From Harmothoe impar (taxonomy: Eukaryota > Annelida > Polychaeta > Phyllodocida > Polynoidae), in assembly GCA_947462335.1 (NCBI GenBank), contig OX381720.1:48850481-48914480 (forward strand): DNA of 64,000 bases, written 5' to 3'. The notes beneath the pieces are model-generated. The model was not told the DNA's origin and did no database searches. It saw only the letters and a program-made list of their open reading frames with translations. The translations under genes were made by a program, and so were the position numbers. Below, piece by piece: positions 1 to 12,511 of this stretch (position 1 is its first letter; every line of letters starts with the position of its first letter).

Positions 1-525
1 ACTACACACTTATACTCTATTATAGAAGGTAAATGTCCATTATTGAAAAGAAAACTAAGTTGAGGAAGGTAAATTGGGTTGTGATCTCCCCTAAAATACC
101 ATAGAATGCTGCTCCTCATCAATGTTAGAAGATGTCCTTAAAGTGATGTTAAAGCCTAAAGAGCGAGGTAAATCACATCCCTGGGATCTAAACTAAAATA
201 TTTGTAATAACTGGTGCCAGAAAGAAGAGTCAGATTAGTGAAAGTCCCATCACACACTAAATTGGCTAACAGAAGTAATGTTCAGGAAAAAGTATTTGAA
301 ATATAACCTGATCTCACTAGGAAATAATCAGGTTATTCTCTACCAATGTTGACCAATGCTTTAATGGCCACTATTGGCCAATGCTTTTATGGTCAATGTG
401 TTTTCTGAGACACTACTGTAGTCAGGATTAGCAATGTGTTTGTAAATGAGAGAAAGTTACTTATATATAGACAAACTAATGTTAAGTTGTAATGATATCC
501 CAGAGCTTAGATTGTCCAGACTCAC

Positions 526-3500
526 CTCCGAGCACGTGGATCTTCCTCCTAGTGTCTTCACAGAGGAAGGGCTTCGTCAAATTGTAGACTATAGGGAATA
601 CCTTTGGTGCTGCAGACAAACAAACAGAGCACAAACTGGTTTTGATAAATTTAATATATGTTACTGGGTAAATCTTATGCTACAGAATTGGCACAAATCC
701 CCTAATAAGCACACACCCAGGGATGTAAGTCACGAGAGGTGAAAAAAGACAGGAAGTCGGACCAGGCCCTGCTTGCAGTGCTCCCGGCCAGCAGAACGCC
801 CCCAGTCGGTCTCTTTGACCCTCCTGGAATCTTCCCAGTGGTTCACTGGCCGGGAGCACTGCAGGGGAGGCGGGGAGGGCCTTAGAAGCACTGGGACAGC
901 TGTTTTGCTGGCCGGGAGCACTGTAGTATAGAAAGGTTCCTAATAAGTGAAATTCCAGGAATTCCTGTGTGACTCCATACTTTTCCCCTAAATTTACAAA
1001 TTAGTACTTTTTAAGAAGTGTGTGAACCTGTTACTAGCAGAACTACATACCCCTCCCTAGCACACTGTGTCAGGTGGTAAGGTAGGATGGCACAGAGTCT
1101 ATGTTCTGTCCAATGCTGCAGTCTTTGCGAAAACATGCAGGACAGTGGCAATGACCTAAAATGTAACCGGTCCAGCAGATTTACAAGTGTAGAAGGACCG
1201 AATATCCAGTCACCTGTGAGGCTTTTCTGAACTAGATGAATTCAGTTAGGCTTCTATATACTGTGTAAAACTATATTTCTATCCTTATTTGGCCATAAAT
1301 GATTACAAATAAATGGTATTTTTAATGGACAAAACTATTTTAAGTGCACCAAATATAGCCGGTCCTGCAACATTGAAAATTTGCAAGACCGAGTGTCCTG
1401 TGGGAAGTTTTTGCAAAGACTGATGCTGGTCCACCTACCGTTAATGACGAGGGCATACTGCAGAGTTTCCGGGTAGTTGGCCTCAAACATTGTCATAATC
1501 TCAGACACGACGTCCACAGCTGCAAGGGACAACACATGGACGTTAAAACGACACAGAAAGCCGACACGTTTCCAGTGAGAAAATGTCTTTTACATATATG
1601 TATTTTTAATCTTATTGTTCACTCCCTAAGATGGTCCCTTTGTCTTTTTCATCTGTCTCATAACAATCTATTTCCGTACAGTAAACTTTTTCAGCTCACC
1701 ATGCTACAGTTATACTAATATATATGCAATAGCAAGTACCGGTAGTAGGGCATACAAATGCATGTGGATTTCATGGCATCCATTCAGTTCCACTACAATG
1801 CTAATGATATGGGTGGGGGAGACTGAAACTTAATAATGTACTACCGTAGATGTCGTATAGTTTGTTGTAGATTACCAAATCCATCATAAGTGATTGTCGC
1901 CTTTACAGTAAGGCCAAGAAAAAAAGCTTGTTTCAGGTAACATGGGAGAAAAATGTAGGGTCGGTAGGTCGGATTTCTTTCTTTTTTTAATGTTTTTTTT
2001 TGTTAACATGCATGTTATAGTCAATGTTTCTGAATACCCTAAAATCGATCAAAAAAGGGTAAAAATGCGAAAATTTCTTCAAAATTGCATAAAAAACGTA
2101 GGGTCGGTCCTGTTTTGATAGGGTCGGTCGGGTGACCTGATACAAACCTTTTTTTATGGCCTAAGTAACAATTACAAGTGTGAAAAACTGTCTAAAATAT
2201 TACCTGGTTTCCACAGATAATTTGTGCCGATTCCCTCCATGTCAAAGATGAGTGCCACTCCATCTATCTCCCGACCAAGCTGAAAACAGTTGGGAATTTA
2301 TAATACCGAATAACTTCTAATTGCTTTGATACCAATACATTTTCAATGCTTTGCGGTCTATTTTAATTTCACACAGGTGTCTTAAAACAGCCTAACATGT
2401 CGCACCTTATGTCTAATCGTATGGGGATTGCTAACCAACAATACAATACAGCTGCAATAACTTTTGGTGAGATTTTTATTTCTTTTATAATGAACTTGGT
2501 TCCTTTAAAGTTGCTGTGTACATGGTTCCCAAGAATCAGTGGGTAGTTGCGTGTTGCTTCCTTCAATTACGTACAACAAACTACTTCTAGGGCGTATCAT
2601 GGGGTATAGTACATGTCGCTGGGCGTATATTGTATTTCAATACATATGATACGATGTGTAGAATAATCCAACCAAGAGCTGGGTTACAGGATGCTACGTG
2701 TTAGTATAGACAGGACCCCCACCCTAGAATAAACACCAGTCTAAGGCAAAACTGCCCTCTATGTCCGTTATTAACATTGTGTAGGTTTCTAGTAAACAGA
2801 GACCACACATGTAGGACATCTTTTGATTTATCCAAATGTCTATGGGAAATAAAGATAATTGAATATTGTAATTCTAGGCAAAATGTAGGAATTCCTACAA
2901 AAGTAGGAAAAGTGGCATCTGTAAACATATGTCATGTTGGCCCAAGTAGTTTGGTATTACCCATTGGCATCAAACTGATAGTTACCGGTAGTAGTTGTTG
3001 TATTTGATGAGATGAGACTCCTATCAAAAGTAGGAGTCATTTCATCATACATCCATTTTAGGAACTAACCGGAGATCCTAAGATTATATATTGCAAAAAT
3101 TTACAGTAACATAAGGGACAACTTTCTCTACGGTAATATACAAAAAAAAATCATAATGAGTTACCTTTTTCTTCTGTTCGTCTATCGCCATGTACATCCG
3201 CTCTGTCCAGTATACCTTGTATTTTACAATGTCTGACTTCCTGACAGAAAACAGGACACCTGAAAGGTAACCAGGTGCAGTAATTAGCACTCATAACACT
3301 ACTAAACTTTTAACTCTTTAAGGACGGCATCATGCCATAATGCATCATACCCCTGGTCGTCGATCATGATGCTTGAATGCGGCCCTGGCAAGTAACTCGC
3401 ATATGCTGCATTCAAGCATCATGACGACCCTACGGGTCGACACTCTGAAAGTTCGGCATGCACAAATGTGGCACCGACGAGTTACCCGCTGGGGCTGCAT

Positions 3501-6500
3501 TGGTGCATCATGACGACAAATGTGATATTTTAGCGACATGCCATCCTTAAAAACGATGCTTAGGGAACTAGGGCGTAATAACATTTTGGTTGTCATGGTT
3601 CATGAATGCAGCCCTGGCAACTGACTCGTCAGGGCTGCGCCCATGCATCACACCGACCCTCCTGGAATGTATTTACCCAGTAGTGTCGTCATGGGACATA
3701 ACGAGGCTGGCGCCAGGCACACATTGGGTCTCAGCCATTAACATGTTATGACCAAGTTCAAGTTCAAGGTTCCATAGATGTTATTCAGAACACCATATAC
3801 ATGTTATGCAGTCTGAATAATGGTCCGACCAACCCTCGGTGATATAATAATAAGCGTCAGTATGCTAAGTGGAACTTACTCGTAAAGTTTATCGATATGA
3901 GCGTAGGTGAGAGGTACACAAATTTACATTTCTGTGTTGATTAACAATAACATGTTTACGGCTTTAATTAATAAAGTATAAGAAAGGTTACCGGTATTCG
4001 TGTTGATTCACTTAATTCACATAACAAATTGCTGGCATTTGTTTCAAGCCTAGCCTTATCTATATAGCAATATCTACACTCATAGTCTAGTAATACAGGT
4101 CTAGAGTTGATAGTGCTAGTTATGGCCGTACCTTTGAGGTCCAAGAAGCCCATGGCGTCTATCCAGATGGGGAACCCCTGTTTGTCCACCCCATACAGGC
4201 CCCCTGGGTAGTACTTCTGCAGCACTTCCGGTGGCGTCCAGTTCATGATGTCGTCTGCTCCTACCTTCTTCCGCCACTCCAGGCTCTGAGGGCAACAGGA
4301 AGAGTTTAGCTAAATGATAACCCATATATGTAATAGATGTGGTACAGGTGAGTTTTATAAGCCAAGGACAGGGTAATTGTCCAAGGCACCAGCCAAGGAT
4401 GATTACTATTGTCCAAGGCTTATAGGCTTAAAAAAGTTGGTCAATGGATTTCGCGCACCTTACTTTCGGAAATGGAAATTTTTTTTTTTTTTTGAAAAAA
4501 AAATTGTCAATGGATTTCGCTCGCCTCATTTTTTTTCAAAATTGAGAATTTTTTTTTTTTTTCAAATTTTTCTTTCAGTAATTCCCCCAGATCAACCAAT
4601 AAATTATTATGTTAAAGGAATTTTGTCAGATGCTATGTAAAAAAAATTGTCGCTAGCTCCACTTTTCCACCAACAAAATCCGTTGACAAAAAAAAATTCT
4701 TTAAAAAAAAAAAAAAAAATTTCGCTCGCTCGCACCATTTTTTGAAAAGTGAAATCCATTGACCAACTTTTTTTTTTGGTGTGGCCATAAGTTGAACATA
4801 ACGCTTATGCAGATACTCACGCATATCTGACTTATACCATGCGATTGCCATGTTATTGTGTTGATTTTTACCCATGTACCGTATAGTCACATATTTTATG
4901 TTGCAAGCGCATTTACCCGGTAGATGGTATACACGCAAAAGTGTAGATCCCTCATTTTAGTTGAACTTTTAACTGGAAATAGCGTTAAATATCTGTTGTT
5001 AGGGACTAGCGGGTAAGAGGTCAAACATGGAAGCGGTCAAAAATGTATTGAGTACAAAGTGGCCAGGTCCAAAGGGGAAAAGGTCCAAGTCCAAAGTCCC
5101 GTTCTTATTCAGATGTACATATAAAATGCAAAGTGCAAAGCTCTAGTGGTTTGATAAAGGATAACTTACATCTCGAAGCATCTTCTCAGCTTTTTTGACA
5201 TCAAAACACCGTGCTGCAAGAAAACAAGAATAAAATTAAACTATGTTATTCTTTCTATTTCTACACTAATACTACATTACAGTGTACTTAAGTATCTTTA
5301 CGTTTTGTCCATCTACCAATAGAATTTTTTAAACAAAGAAAAGGTAATATTTTCGGCTATTTCTAGTATAGAATATAGCCAAAAGGAGGGTTGTAGCCTA
5401 CAGTTAGCCTTGTTAGGGAATGTGCGCTAATTAGGTACGTAGCGATTCCCTCATAACAAACTACAGCAGGGGAGATATGTTGTACTATGTTCCCCTTTCC
5501 CCCCGCCCCCAACACACTACCATATACAGCCCCCCCCCCCCTCCCCAGAGCCCCCATTTTAAATGAGCTGTTGAGGGCAAGGGGCGAGTCACTTCAATAC
5601 ATTGACCCACAGGTTCTATTGTATTCTGCAAATCAAGAAAGGGAAAAGAAAACCACCATCATGTACCTCTGAGCCACCGCAGCAGGTAGGCGTCATCGTG
5701 GTGCGGCTTTAGGACGTCCTTGACTTTGTCCCGTAACTGTAAGACAATAGGACAATCAGTAACAGTGGGAATAGAAAAACATGACACCATACCACGAGGG
5801 CTGATTACCAATGGAAATATATGATATCGAATTTATACATGCATGTTGAAGACTGTTCTAGATGTTAAGCTTCCTTACAATACTGGTCAGACTTTATTTA
5901 CCGGTATGATTATTAATCAGCTACCGGTACTAAGTGGATGTTTAAAAAGGGATGGTAATTACAAATTAATTCAGCTACAGTATAAGAAAAAAAAATTAAA
6001 ATTACTAGCATTTGATAACGGCGAATATGATATCATACAATACCTAAACGCATGTGTAACGTTGACAGGGATGCCAAGTTACCCCACCCCCAAAATCGTA
6101 TTTTCTACGATGTTTTCACCCCAAAATCGTAATAATTCTTGCTTGAAATCGTAACGAAAATCGTAACAATTACATGACCTTGAGAATGCTTAATTCTAGT
6201 CAATCTAAAAGTCAAATTTGACTTGTAAGTGAGGTTCGAAAAAAGTTATTTAGGGACCCAAAAAATTTAGTGATTGATTTAACTAAATAGTCCGTTTTTC
6301 GGGGATTGTTTTCAGAAAATGGTGATTTGTTGGGTTTAGAGTCTGCATCCCCCGCCCCACCAAAAAGTGTGAGTTAAAAAAAAAAGTTACAGGTGAGGTC
6401 GAAGTATAGACAAGGTTTTACGGAAGGCCCTAGTCTTACTCTTCACAAATTCCTAAAAGTCGTAATTTGCCAGTAAAAATCGTAATGGTCGTAATTGGGG

Positions 6501-7394
6501 TAAAAAATCGTAAAATTACGAAAAAATCGTAACACTTGGTATCCCTGCGTTGAACAATAATCAAGTAGCAATGTTGTAAGACGGTGTAAATAAAGTGCTC
6601 ACAATCTGTAATCGGAGAGGTCATGTCAGGCCTCTCTATTCCAGTCATTAACAGTTCAAAAGTGTTATCAACAGGCTTCTGTTTACATGTTTTTAAAACA
6701 GCTGTCTCAAAATCAATACTTTAGTACTGGGGTTAGAATGTATGTCAGCTTATCTAGCCTATCTTTCTAAACCATGCACCATAACATATGATTAACAACT
6801 ACCGGTATTTTGAAACATATTGAAATGATGTATACATATCACGATATGCTACACTTTCAATGATACAGATTTTGTGTGTAGATAATACCCCGAAGGCGGA
6901 TGTAGGGTGGGAGGGGGTTTTCGGATTTTTAAAAGACTATTCTCATAATAATGCAATCTGCCGTCAGTCACCGTGCAACGGTATTGGTACTTTGGTGGAC
7001 CCCCCTTTCAAATTCCTGGGTTTGCCTCTGAACCCCACGTTTTTTCCCTCGAACATGAACAGATAATAAGGCAGCGAAGTCTCGTCACGTGATCACCAAC
7101 TTCCGGGCCCTTGTGGGCTCCCCCGACTATCGCCCGCAGGCCTGAAGGATGGGCGGAATTTTTTGTCTCCATATATCTCCACTAATATAGAGAGTTGGGC
7201 TATAAAATTTCAGATCTGGGACCTATTTAGGCCAACTTAGATGTGGGTATTTTTAGTTAGAACCGGATAAAAAATTACGACAACATTTTATCGCAAGACT
7301 TAGGTGCCCTATTTAGTTAAGAGGCTGCAGGTGTCCATACCTGGGTGAGTGCGGCCTGCTGCTTGGGGCTGAGGTCCCCGCTGTGGCCGCTCAT
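526..7394 (-). CDS. SEC14L2-like: SEC14-like protein 2-type CRAL-TRIO lipid-transfer protein, 5' part (runs off left edge)
   Basis: Eight coding exons read right to left: 7394-7341, 5736-5667, 5213-5170, 4285-4132, 3259-3165, 2279-2204, 1519-1439 and 609-526. All have GT/AG borders and compatible phases. The joined protein starts [18 protein letters not shown], very like vertebrate SEC14L2. It then has the CRAL-TRIO N-terminal helices ([19 protein letters not shown]), the lipid-binding core ([29 protein letters not shown]) and the C-terminal core ([16 protein letters not shown], then [16 protein letters not shown]). About 219 codons are visible. Family members are cytosolic and move or present hydrophobic ligands such as tocopherol, squalene or phosphoinositides; the ligand here cannot be read from sequence. 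Vertebrate proteins continue into a C-terminal GOLD domain, expected left of position 1. The start ATG at 7394 matches the family N-terminus. SEC14L3/L4-type paralogues cannot be separated by eye. Confidence 0.9.
774..925. repeat. Inverted repeat in SEC14L intron
   Basis: GCAGTGCTCCCGGCCAG near 775 recurs in reverse complement (CTGGCCGGGAGCACTGC) near 848-864, and most of it again near 910-925. It could fold into a hairpin of about 90 nt. No coding potential is seen. It lies in the intron between the exons at 526-609 and 1439-1519. Confidence 0.6.
1955..2160. repeat. Dispersed repeat with GGTCGG motifs
   Basis: The segment holds GTAGGGTCGGTAGGTCGG at its left and GGGTCGGTCGGGTGACCTGA near its right end, followed by a T run and GGCCTAAG. 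The right half reappears with changes at about 40825-40907, inside the SMG6 intron that holds element 1, so this is an interspersed family. No ORF is seen. Confidence 0.5.
3312..3700. repeat. Palindromic GATGCAT-family element (SEC14L intron copy)
   Basis: Arms such as ATGATGCTTGAATGCGGCCCTGGC are followed by their near reverse complement around a GAGTTACTCGC-like centre, and the whole is bordered by CTTTAAGGACGGCAT-like ends. At least six other copies lie elsewhere in the window (8230-8772, 44596-44782, 45320-45545, 46310-46425, 46690-46830, 48730-49065). It is noncoding and likely a non-autonomous foldback element. Confidence 0.65.
4425..4786. mobile_element. MITE with GTTGGTCAATGGATTTC inverted termini (copy 1)
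   Basis: The left end reads A-run plus GTTGGTCAATGGATTTCGC. The right end reads GAAATCCATTGACCAAC plus a T-run and GTGTGGCC, which is its reverse complement. The interior has poly-A/T tracts and a conserved AATTCCCCCAGATCAACC. The same structure occurs at 15566-15950 and, broken by nested insertions, at 11073-12126. It is noncoding and in a SEC14L intron. Confidence 0.75.
6066..6547. mobile_element. hAT-like non-autonomous element with CAGGGAT ends
   Basis: Termini are CAGGGATGCCAAGTT on the left and AACACTTGGTATCCCTG on the right, which are inverted copies. CGTTGA flanks both sides (6060-6065 and 6548-6553) and fits a target-site duplication. The interior is rich in ATCGTAA repeats on both strands and has no transposase. 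The CAGGG ends suggest the hAT superfamily, but a 6-bp duplication is shorter than the usual 8 bp. Confidence 0.6.
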
Positions 7395-8229
7395 GTCGCG
7401 CGGCGGTCACTCTACCCGCAGACGGAGACAGGTCTGTAACAGACACACATGTTACATGGATATAAATACAACAAATCTCTACACAGACATAAAGTAACCT
7501 CTCTATACAGATATAAAGAGAATTATAACAAATCTTCCAAATCTTCCAAATACAGGCCTTGGGAATTAAAAAACAAAGAAATTAAAAAATTGAGAAAATG
7601 ATAATTCCAATAATAACGGGTAGAACCCAGATATGTTTTGCACCTGCAGACTGTGATATAAGTGATCTGCCTACTGTATCCTACTGTCTGACCCCTGCAC
7701 CAATTCACTCTCCACTCCACCTTATCAGCCACTATCACAGACCACATGGGGCACTTTGGCTGCTGATAGATCTATACAGCTTTGGAATCACATGTTTATA
7801 CCGGTATCTATTTCAGCTCCCATGACATGTCTGAGGAGATTTACATACATTTATAAATAGGATCTGTTTTCCTCCCCCTGCTGTTAAAATGGCCATTCCT
7901 CAATATTACACCTGTCAATCTTGATGTCTTTAAGATGAGAAATAGAGCAGGGTACTGCGAGAATGAATACTGATTGCACACCTGAACCATGCCTTTATCA
8001 GTTAATTTTCCCAGGTACTGTGCAAAGTCACTATCTTTTTATTTTTAGATCTAGCCGCACTATGTTATATGCAACCATAGATCTATGAGGATACACACCT
8101 TTATTTCATGTTGACCTAACACTAAGGTCCCCCCCCCCCCCCAGTTGTGGTGACAGGTGTGGTCTGTCTACGTGAGGTGATGCATGACAAACACATTGTG
8201 CACCATGACCTCCACTCGGACCCTAACCC

Positions 8230-8772
8230 TTTAAAGGTTCATTCTCATGTCATACGGCCTTAAAGTGGCATTCTCACAGAGCCTTTCCCACTCACAATTT
8301 TAGTACTGTTCTAGTCTGCTATGTGGTAAGTGATAGTGGTGAGAATGCCCCTTTAAAGGGGCCCTTAAATATCACCACTCGCACTTAACCACATAGCAGA
8401 CTAGAACAGTACTATAAATATGAATGGGATGCACTCGGTGATTATGCCACTTTAATGCTTCTGAGTCTCACCACTAACATATCACTTGTTTTTTTAATAG
8501 AAAAGTACTAGAAAAACTAAATGCAGTCCCTTGGTGAGAAGGCCACTTCAATGCATGGTGCCCTTTTGTCGACATGATGCATAAATGCAGCCCCCTGAGG
8601 AGTAACTCAGCAGTGCTGTATTCATGCATCATACTGACAGAGTTGATACACTCCAAAAGGGTTGTCATGATGCACCAACACAGGGCTGTCGACTACCTCA
8701 TCATATCTGCATTGGTGCATCATGACAAATCAGCACACACCTTTGGGACATCGCCCCGTCCTTAAAGGGTTA
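8230..8772. repeat. Palindromic GATGCAT-family element enclosing another inverted repeat
   Basis: CCCTTTAAAGG-like borders lie at about 8228 and 8763. The right half carries the family core (GATGCATAAATGCAGCC, GAGTAACTC, GCTGTATTCATGCATCAT). Inside, 8262-8456 is a separate inverted repeat: TAGTACTGTTCTAGTCTGCT near 8302 is mirrored by AGCAGACTAGAACAGTACTA near 8394. One arm of that inner repeat recurs alone at about 9585-9670. Confidence 0.6.
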
Positions 8773-10040
8773 ACCACAGTCTGTGGCCCCTGTGGTGGAG
8801 GGCTGTAATGTCCACATGGGGGATGGCCTGGGGACGTGTTGGACTGGGGTCAGGTATGGGACCGTGTTTACAAGGAAAAAACTAAACAGCCCATCTGCCA
8901 GTCTACAAGGAGTGGGCACTTTCCAACGCCAAAAACCAAGTGCAAGTCCATTATAAATATTCAAATACAACCTAAATACATCTCTAACAATCAGGTTGGC
9001 CCCTCTAGACTAGGGAAATGTGAAGAAAAGATGCCATACCTGTATGTTATATGGTTTTAAATTCCAAAATGTAGGAGTCCAACATACGACTTGGTGCTTA
9101 GCTTTAGCTCCTTTGATTTGCCCCTGCTAGTCTTGGGTACCTCACAGTTGTGGCTTGGGTTCCAGTCTGCTTATCACCAGTCGTAAACCGGGACATACCA
9201 TTACAAGTGACCTTTGCCGATATTTCAATGTTTCCCCAGTCATGCACCAAATAGCATCACAAGCATAACACTTTAATTGCATCATAATAAGCAGTCCAGG
9301 TCATAGTTTACATGTTTAGCACAGTCAAATATCTCTCTGCAGAACGCCTCATGTATCAGATGGTATGTTCTAAGAACACGAATTCTGCTGTCCCCGTCTC
9401 ACTGGCATCGCTCCAAAAACATGATACATGAAATATTTAAAGTACTACTAGTTGTTGTTTTTTAAAGAGAGCAGATTATGTGTGTGTATCACATTAAGTG
9501 GATACTTTGCGTGTTTTCTTATCTTATACCCTGTTCTACATTCAGATTTATTTCCATAATTGTTCCTCACGATTATTAAAAGTGGCATTATCACCAAGTG
9601 TATCCCATTCATTTCTAGTACTGTTCTAGTCTGCTATGTGGTTAAGTGCGAGTGGTGATATTGCCCCTTAAAATAATTCTATAAGTACTATGGTTGTAAG
9701 TCACCATCAGTGACATTTATAAAGGATATTGTATCTTTGAATAACGTACGTCGGAGTCGGAGTTTGTAGAATGAAATTTCGTAACAACCATGAAGTTAAA
9801 AATGGATGCAATGCTTTTCTCAATTTGTCCATAATGTTGCACCGCGTTTATAACCCAAATCTAGATTTGAGGAAATCCTATAACCCGCACCTGAGGTCTG
9901 ATTTTGGATACTTTAATGCCGTTGTACACTTTATAAAAACCGTATAACCCGCACCTAGACTTTGGGCACATGGGGACTTTACGTTATAGATCAAGGTATC
10001 TATGCTAGATGTGTCCGAAAGCTTGCTACATCTTTAATAT

Positions 10041-10265
10041 TACCGTAAATGTCTGCGTAATACCCGCGGGTACTACGCGAATCAAACTCAGCTTTCATTT
10101 GATACCAAACATGCCTATATAGGGTGAGGGTTATACAAGGGTTTTTATTACTATAGAACAGTACTAAAATTGAGATTTTCAGATCCAAAAACGGGCTTTA
10201 GGATTCTCCTGAGTTGGGGGTGCGGGTTATACACGAGATGCGGGTAATACGCAGGAATTTATGGT
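10041..10265. mobile_element. TACCGTA-type inverted-repeat element (TAATACCCGC subfamily)
   Basis: The left end TACCGTAAATGTCTGCGTAA is mirrored by the right end TACGCAGGAATTTATGGTA, with TACCCGC next to each. It is noncoding. The TACCGTA terminus is shared with several other elements here that differ inside. Confidence 0.6.
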
Positions 10266-10530
10266 ACATACACAATAGGCTGATAAGGGGTGTCCTTTCT
10301 TGTGTTGGAAGCTAAGTGTGAGTGCCACCAGTAGGGTTTACACTGGTGAGTGGTAGCACTGATATCACAGATAAGGCTGACCATCCTGATAAGGGGGCAT
10401 CCAGCTGGACATCAGTCACCTAAGGAACCCCCCCCCCCCCTCCTCCCTGCTCAACATCACGTGCAGTCTGTGCACGTGTAGTACACAGCACAGTGTTGTC
10501 ACACCATTAAAACGGGACCATCATTTCCTG

Positions 10531-10935
10531 CTGTACATATTTTCGCGGATTTCACAGATCTTAAAATCTGCGAAAATATGTACAGAGCGAAAATTTATCC
10601 TACCGTAAAACCTTGGCTATAAGCCGAATTTTATTTGGCGTTTTTATTTGCTATAAGCCGAATTTAAGCCCCAAACCCCCATTCGGCTTATAGGCGAGGT
10701 TTTAATAATATAGTAACATAGTGAAAATAAATTGCAACCACTTTTGTTATAAGCCGAATTTTTACTCCCAAACTCACATTCGGCTTATAGCCAAGGTCGG
10801 CTTATAGCCAAGGTTTTACGGTATATAGCCCTATAACTACCATATTTCAAAATCCGCGAATTTAAATCCCAGCGAAATTGCACTTTTTAGCAAATCCGTG
10901 AAAATTTATACCAGCGAAAATATATACGTTTACAG
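10531..10935. mobile_element. Nested pair of inverted-repeat elements
   Basis: An outer element has CTGTACATATTTTCGCGG at 10531 and GCGAAAATATATACGTTTACAG at its right end. It is interrupted by a second element at 10601-10823 whose ends are TACCGTAAAACCTTGGCTAT and its reverse complement ATAGCCAAGGTTTTACGGTA. The inner insertion is therefore younger than the outer one. No ORF is seen. Confidence 0.65.
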
Positions 10936-11072
10936 TACCACAGTGTCCCCACCCCCCTCGCAAAGGGGGTGACACTTCCTGGACGTCACTCCAATTGTAG
11001 GATCTGGAGTCCTACAAAGTTGCTTAGACATGTTGTTGTAGTTGTGGCATAGGCTATGAACAGCGTTTCTAT

Positions 11073-12126
11073 TGAAAAATTTGGTCAATGGATTTAGCAC
11101 ACCTTATTTTCGGAAATGGGAATTTTTTCAATGGATTTCGCTCGCCTCAATTTTTTCAAAATGGAGAATTTTTTTTAATTTATTTTTTCCTCTAGTAATT
11201 CCCCCAGATCAACAAATGTTGAAAGTCCACTAAGAACTTTTGTGGGAGGCTGGGCAGTGTTGCCGAAATGACATCGGCACATCGGCTTTTGCCGATGTAG
11301 AATCGTAATGGCCGATGTAAGCCCTTTAGACATCGGCCACAATGACCGGCCATGGCCATAGCTTTCCAATACCATGGGGTATAGTACTTTATATCGCTGC
11401 CAATACTGAAAGAATTTTTCAGATAGTCCTATTAGAAGCAAAGTTATGGTCATATAACCATTGTTCAATGAATTTATACATTTCTCAATACATTTTGGCA
11501 GTCCTCATTAAAAAAAATCAGTATTCATGAATATAAATTAGTATGAAATCTTTATATGAGATCAACGTATACACGCTGGTTTCACGTGGCCTGTGTAGAA
11601 CTCAAATGGCCTGTGTAAGATCTCATTACACAGGCCACATTGGCCTGTGTGCATAAAAAGTTTTCGGCAACACTGCCACTGGGTAAAAAATTGTCGATCG
11701 CTCCACTTTCGCACCTACAAAATCCATTGACAAATTTTTTTTTCACTCCCTCGCTTGCACTATTGTTTGCAGTGTTGCCGAAAACTTTTTCTCTACACAG
11801 GCCAAGGTGGCCTGCGTCTTGTCATCTTACGCAGGCCATTTCCTTCCAATGCAGGCCATATTAATTTTGATATTTCAAGGTACCTTCATAAACTTTATTA
11901 TAACTTGTTTTACATTATGCATAAACTTAAAAGAAAATGAAAAATATTTGCTTTAAACCAATTTTACAAATATGGCCCTATATTCGCTTCTAATTGGCCG
12001 ATTTGAACAATTCTTTCGCCTTTAGGAAGCTGAGATTATGGCAGGCCATTGTGTCCTGCGCCCTACGCTGGTCATTAATTCTACGCCGGCAAAAGCCGGC
12101 GTGCCGGCATCATTTTGGCAACACTG
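11073..12126. mobile_element. GTTGGTCAATGG MITE broken by two CAGTGTTGCCG elements
   Basis: Comparison with the intact copy at 15566-15950 shows the same MITE body. It is interrupted at 11255-11675 and again at 11770-12126. Both inserts start CAGTGTTGCCG and end with its inverse (CGGCAACACTG or TGGCAACACTG), and both contain GGCCTGTGT/GGCCTGCG motifs. The right terminus of the host MITE is not visible. The inserts have hAT-like ends and no transposase. Confidence 0.65.
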
Positions 12127-12511
12127 GGATAAGGATCTTTACTTCTGAACGTCTATGTGACTATCATCTTCTATGTCAGATGGCAATTTAAGTGAGATAG
12201 ATGGCAATTTAAGTAAGGCAAGGATATTCAGTGGGCCGGGCCCCGCGCCATTTGACACATTCACATCTTTAATGGTGCATTAAATTGCCCCTACCGTGCG
12301 CCCATGTGCACATCAGTAGTGTCCACAATTCATTTCTTAAATAGCTAAACTACCTTTGATTATCCAAAATGGTGCATTGGCAAAAGTCCTATCAATATCC
12401 CAGGTAGAGGGAAAATTTAAATGAACACAGAGAGAAATAACACTTTTTCAACCAGAATCTGATTTCTCTCTCCACTGTTTTTGGCTTAATCCCCCATTAC
12501 AGGGTGGTCAT

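Noticed and set aside
446..742. 98-codon plus-strand ORF near the left edge
   Set aside because: It is the antisense shadow of SEC14L exon 8 (609-526), which fits the family and the splice phase.
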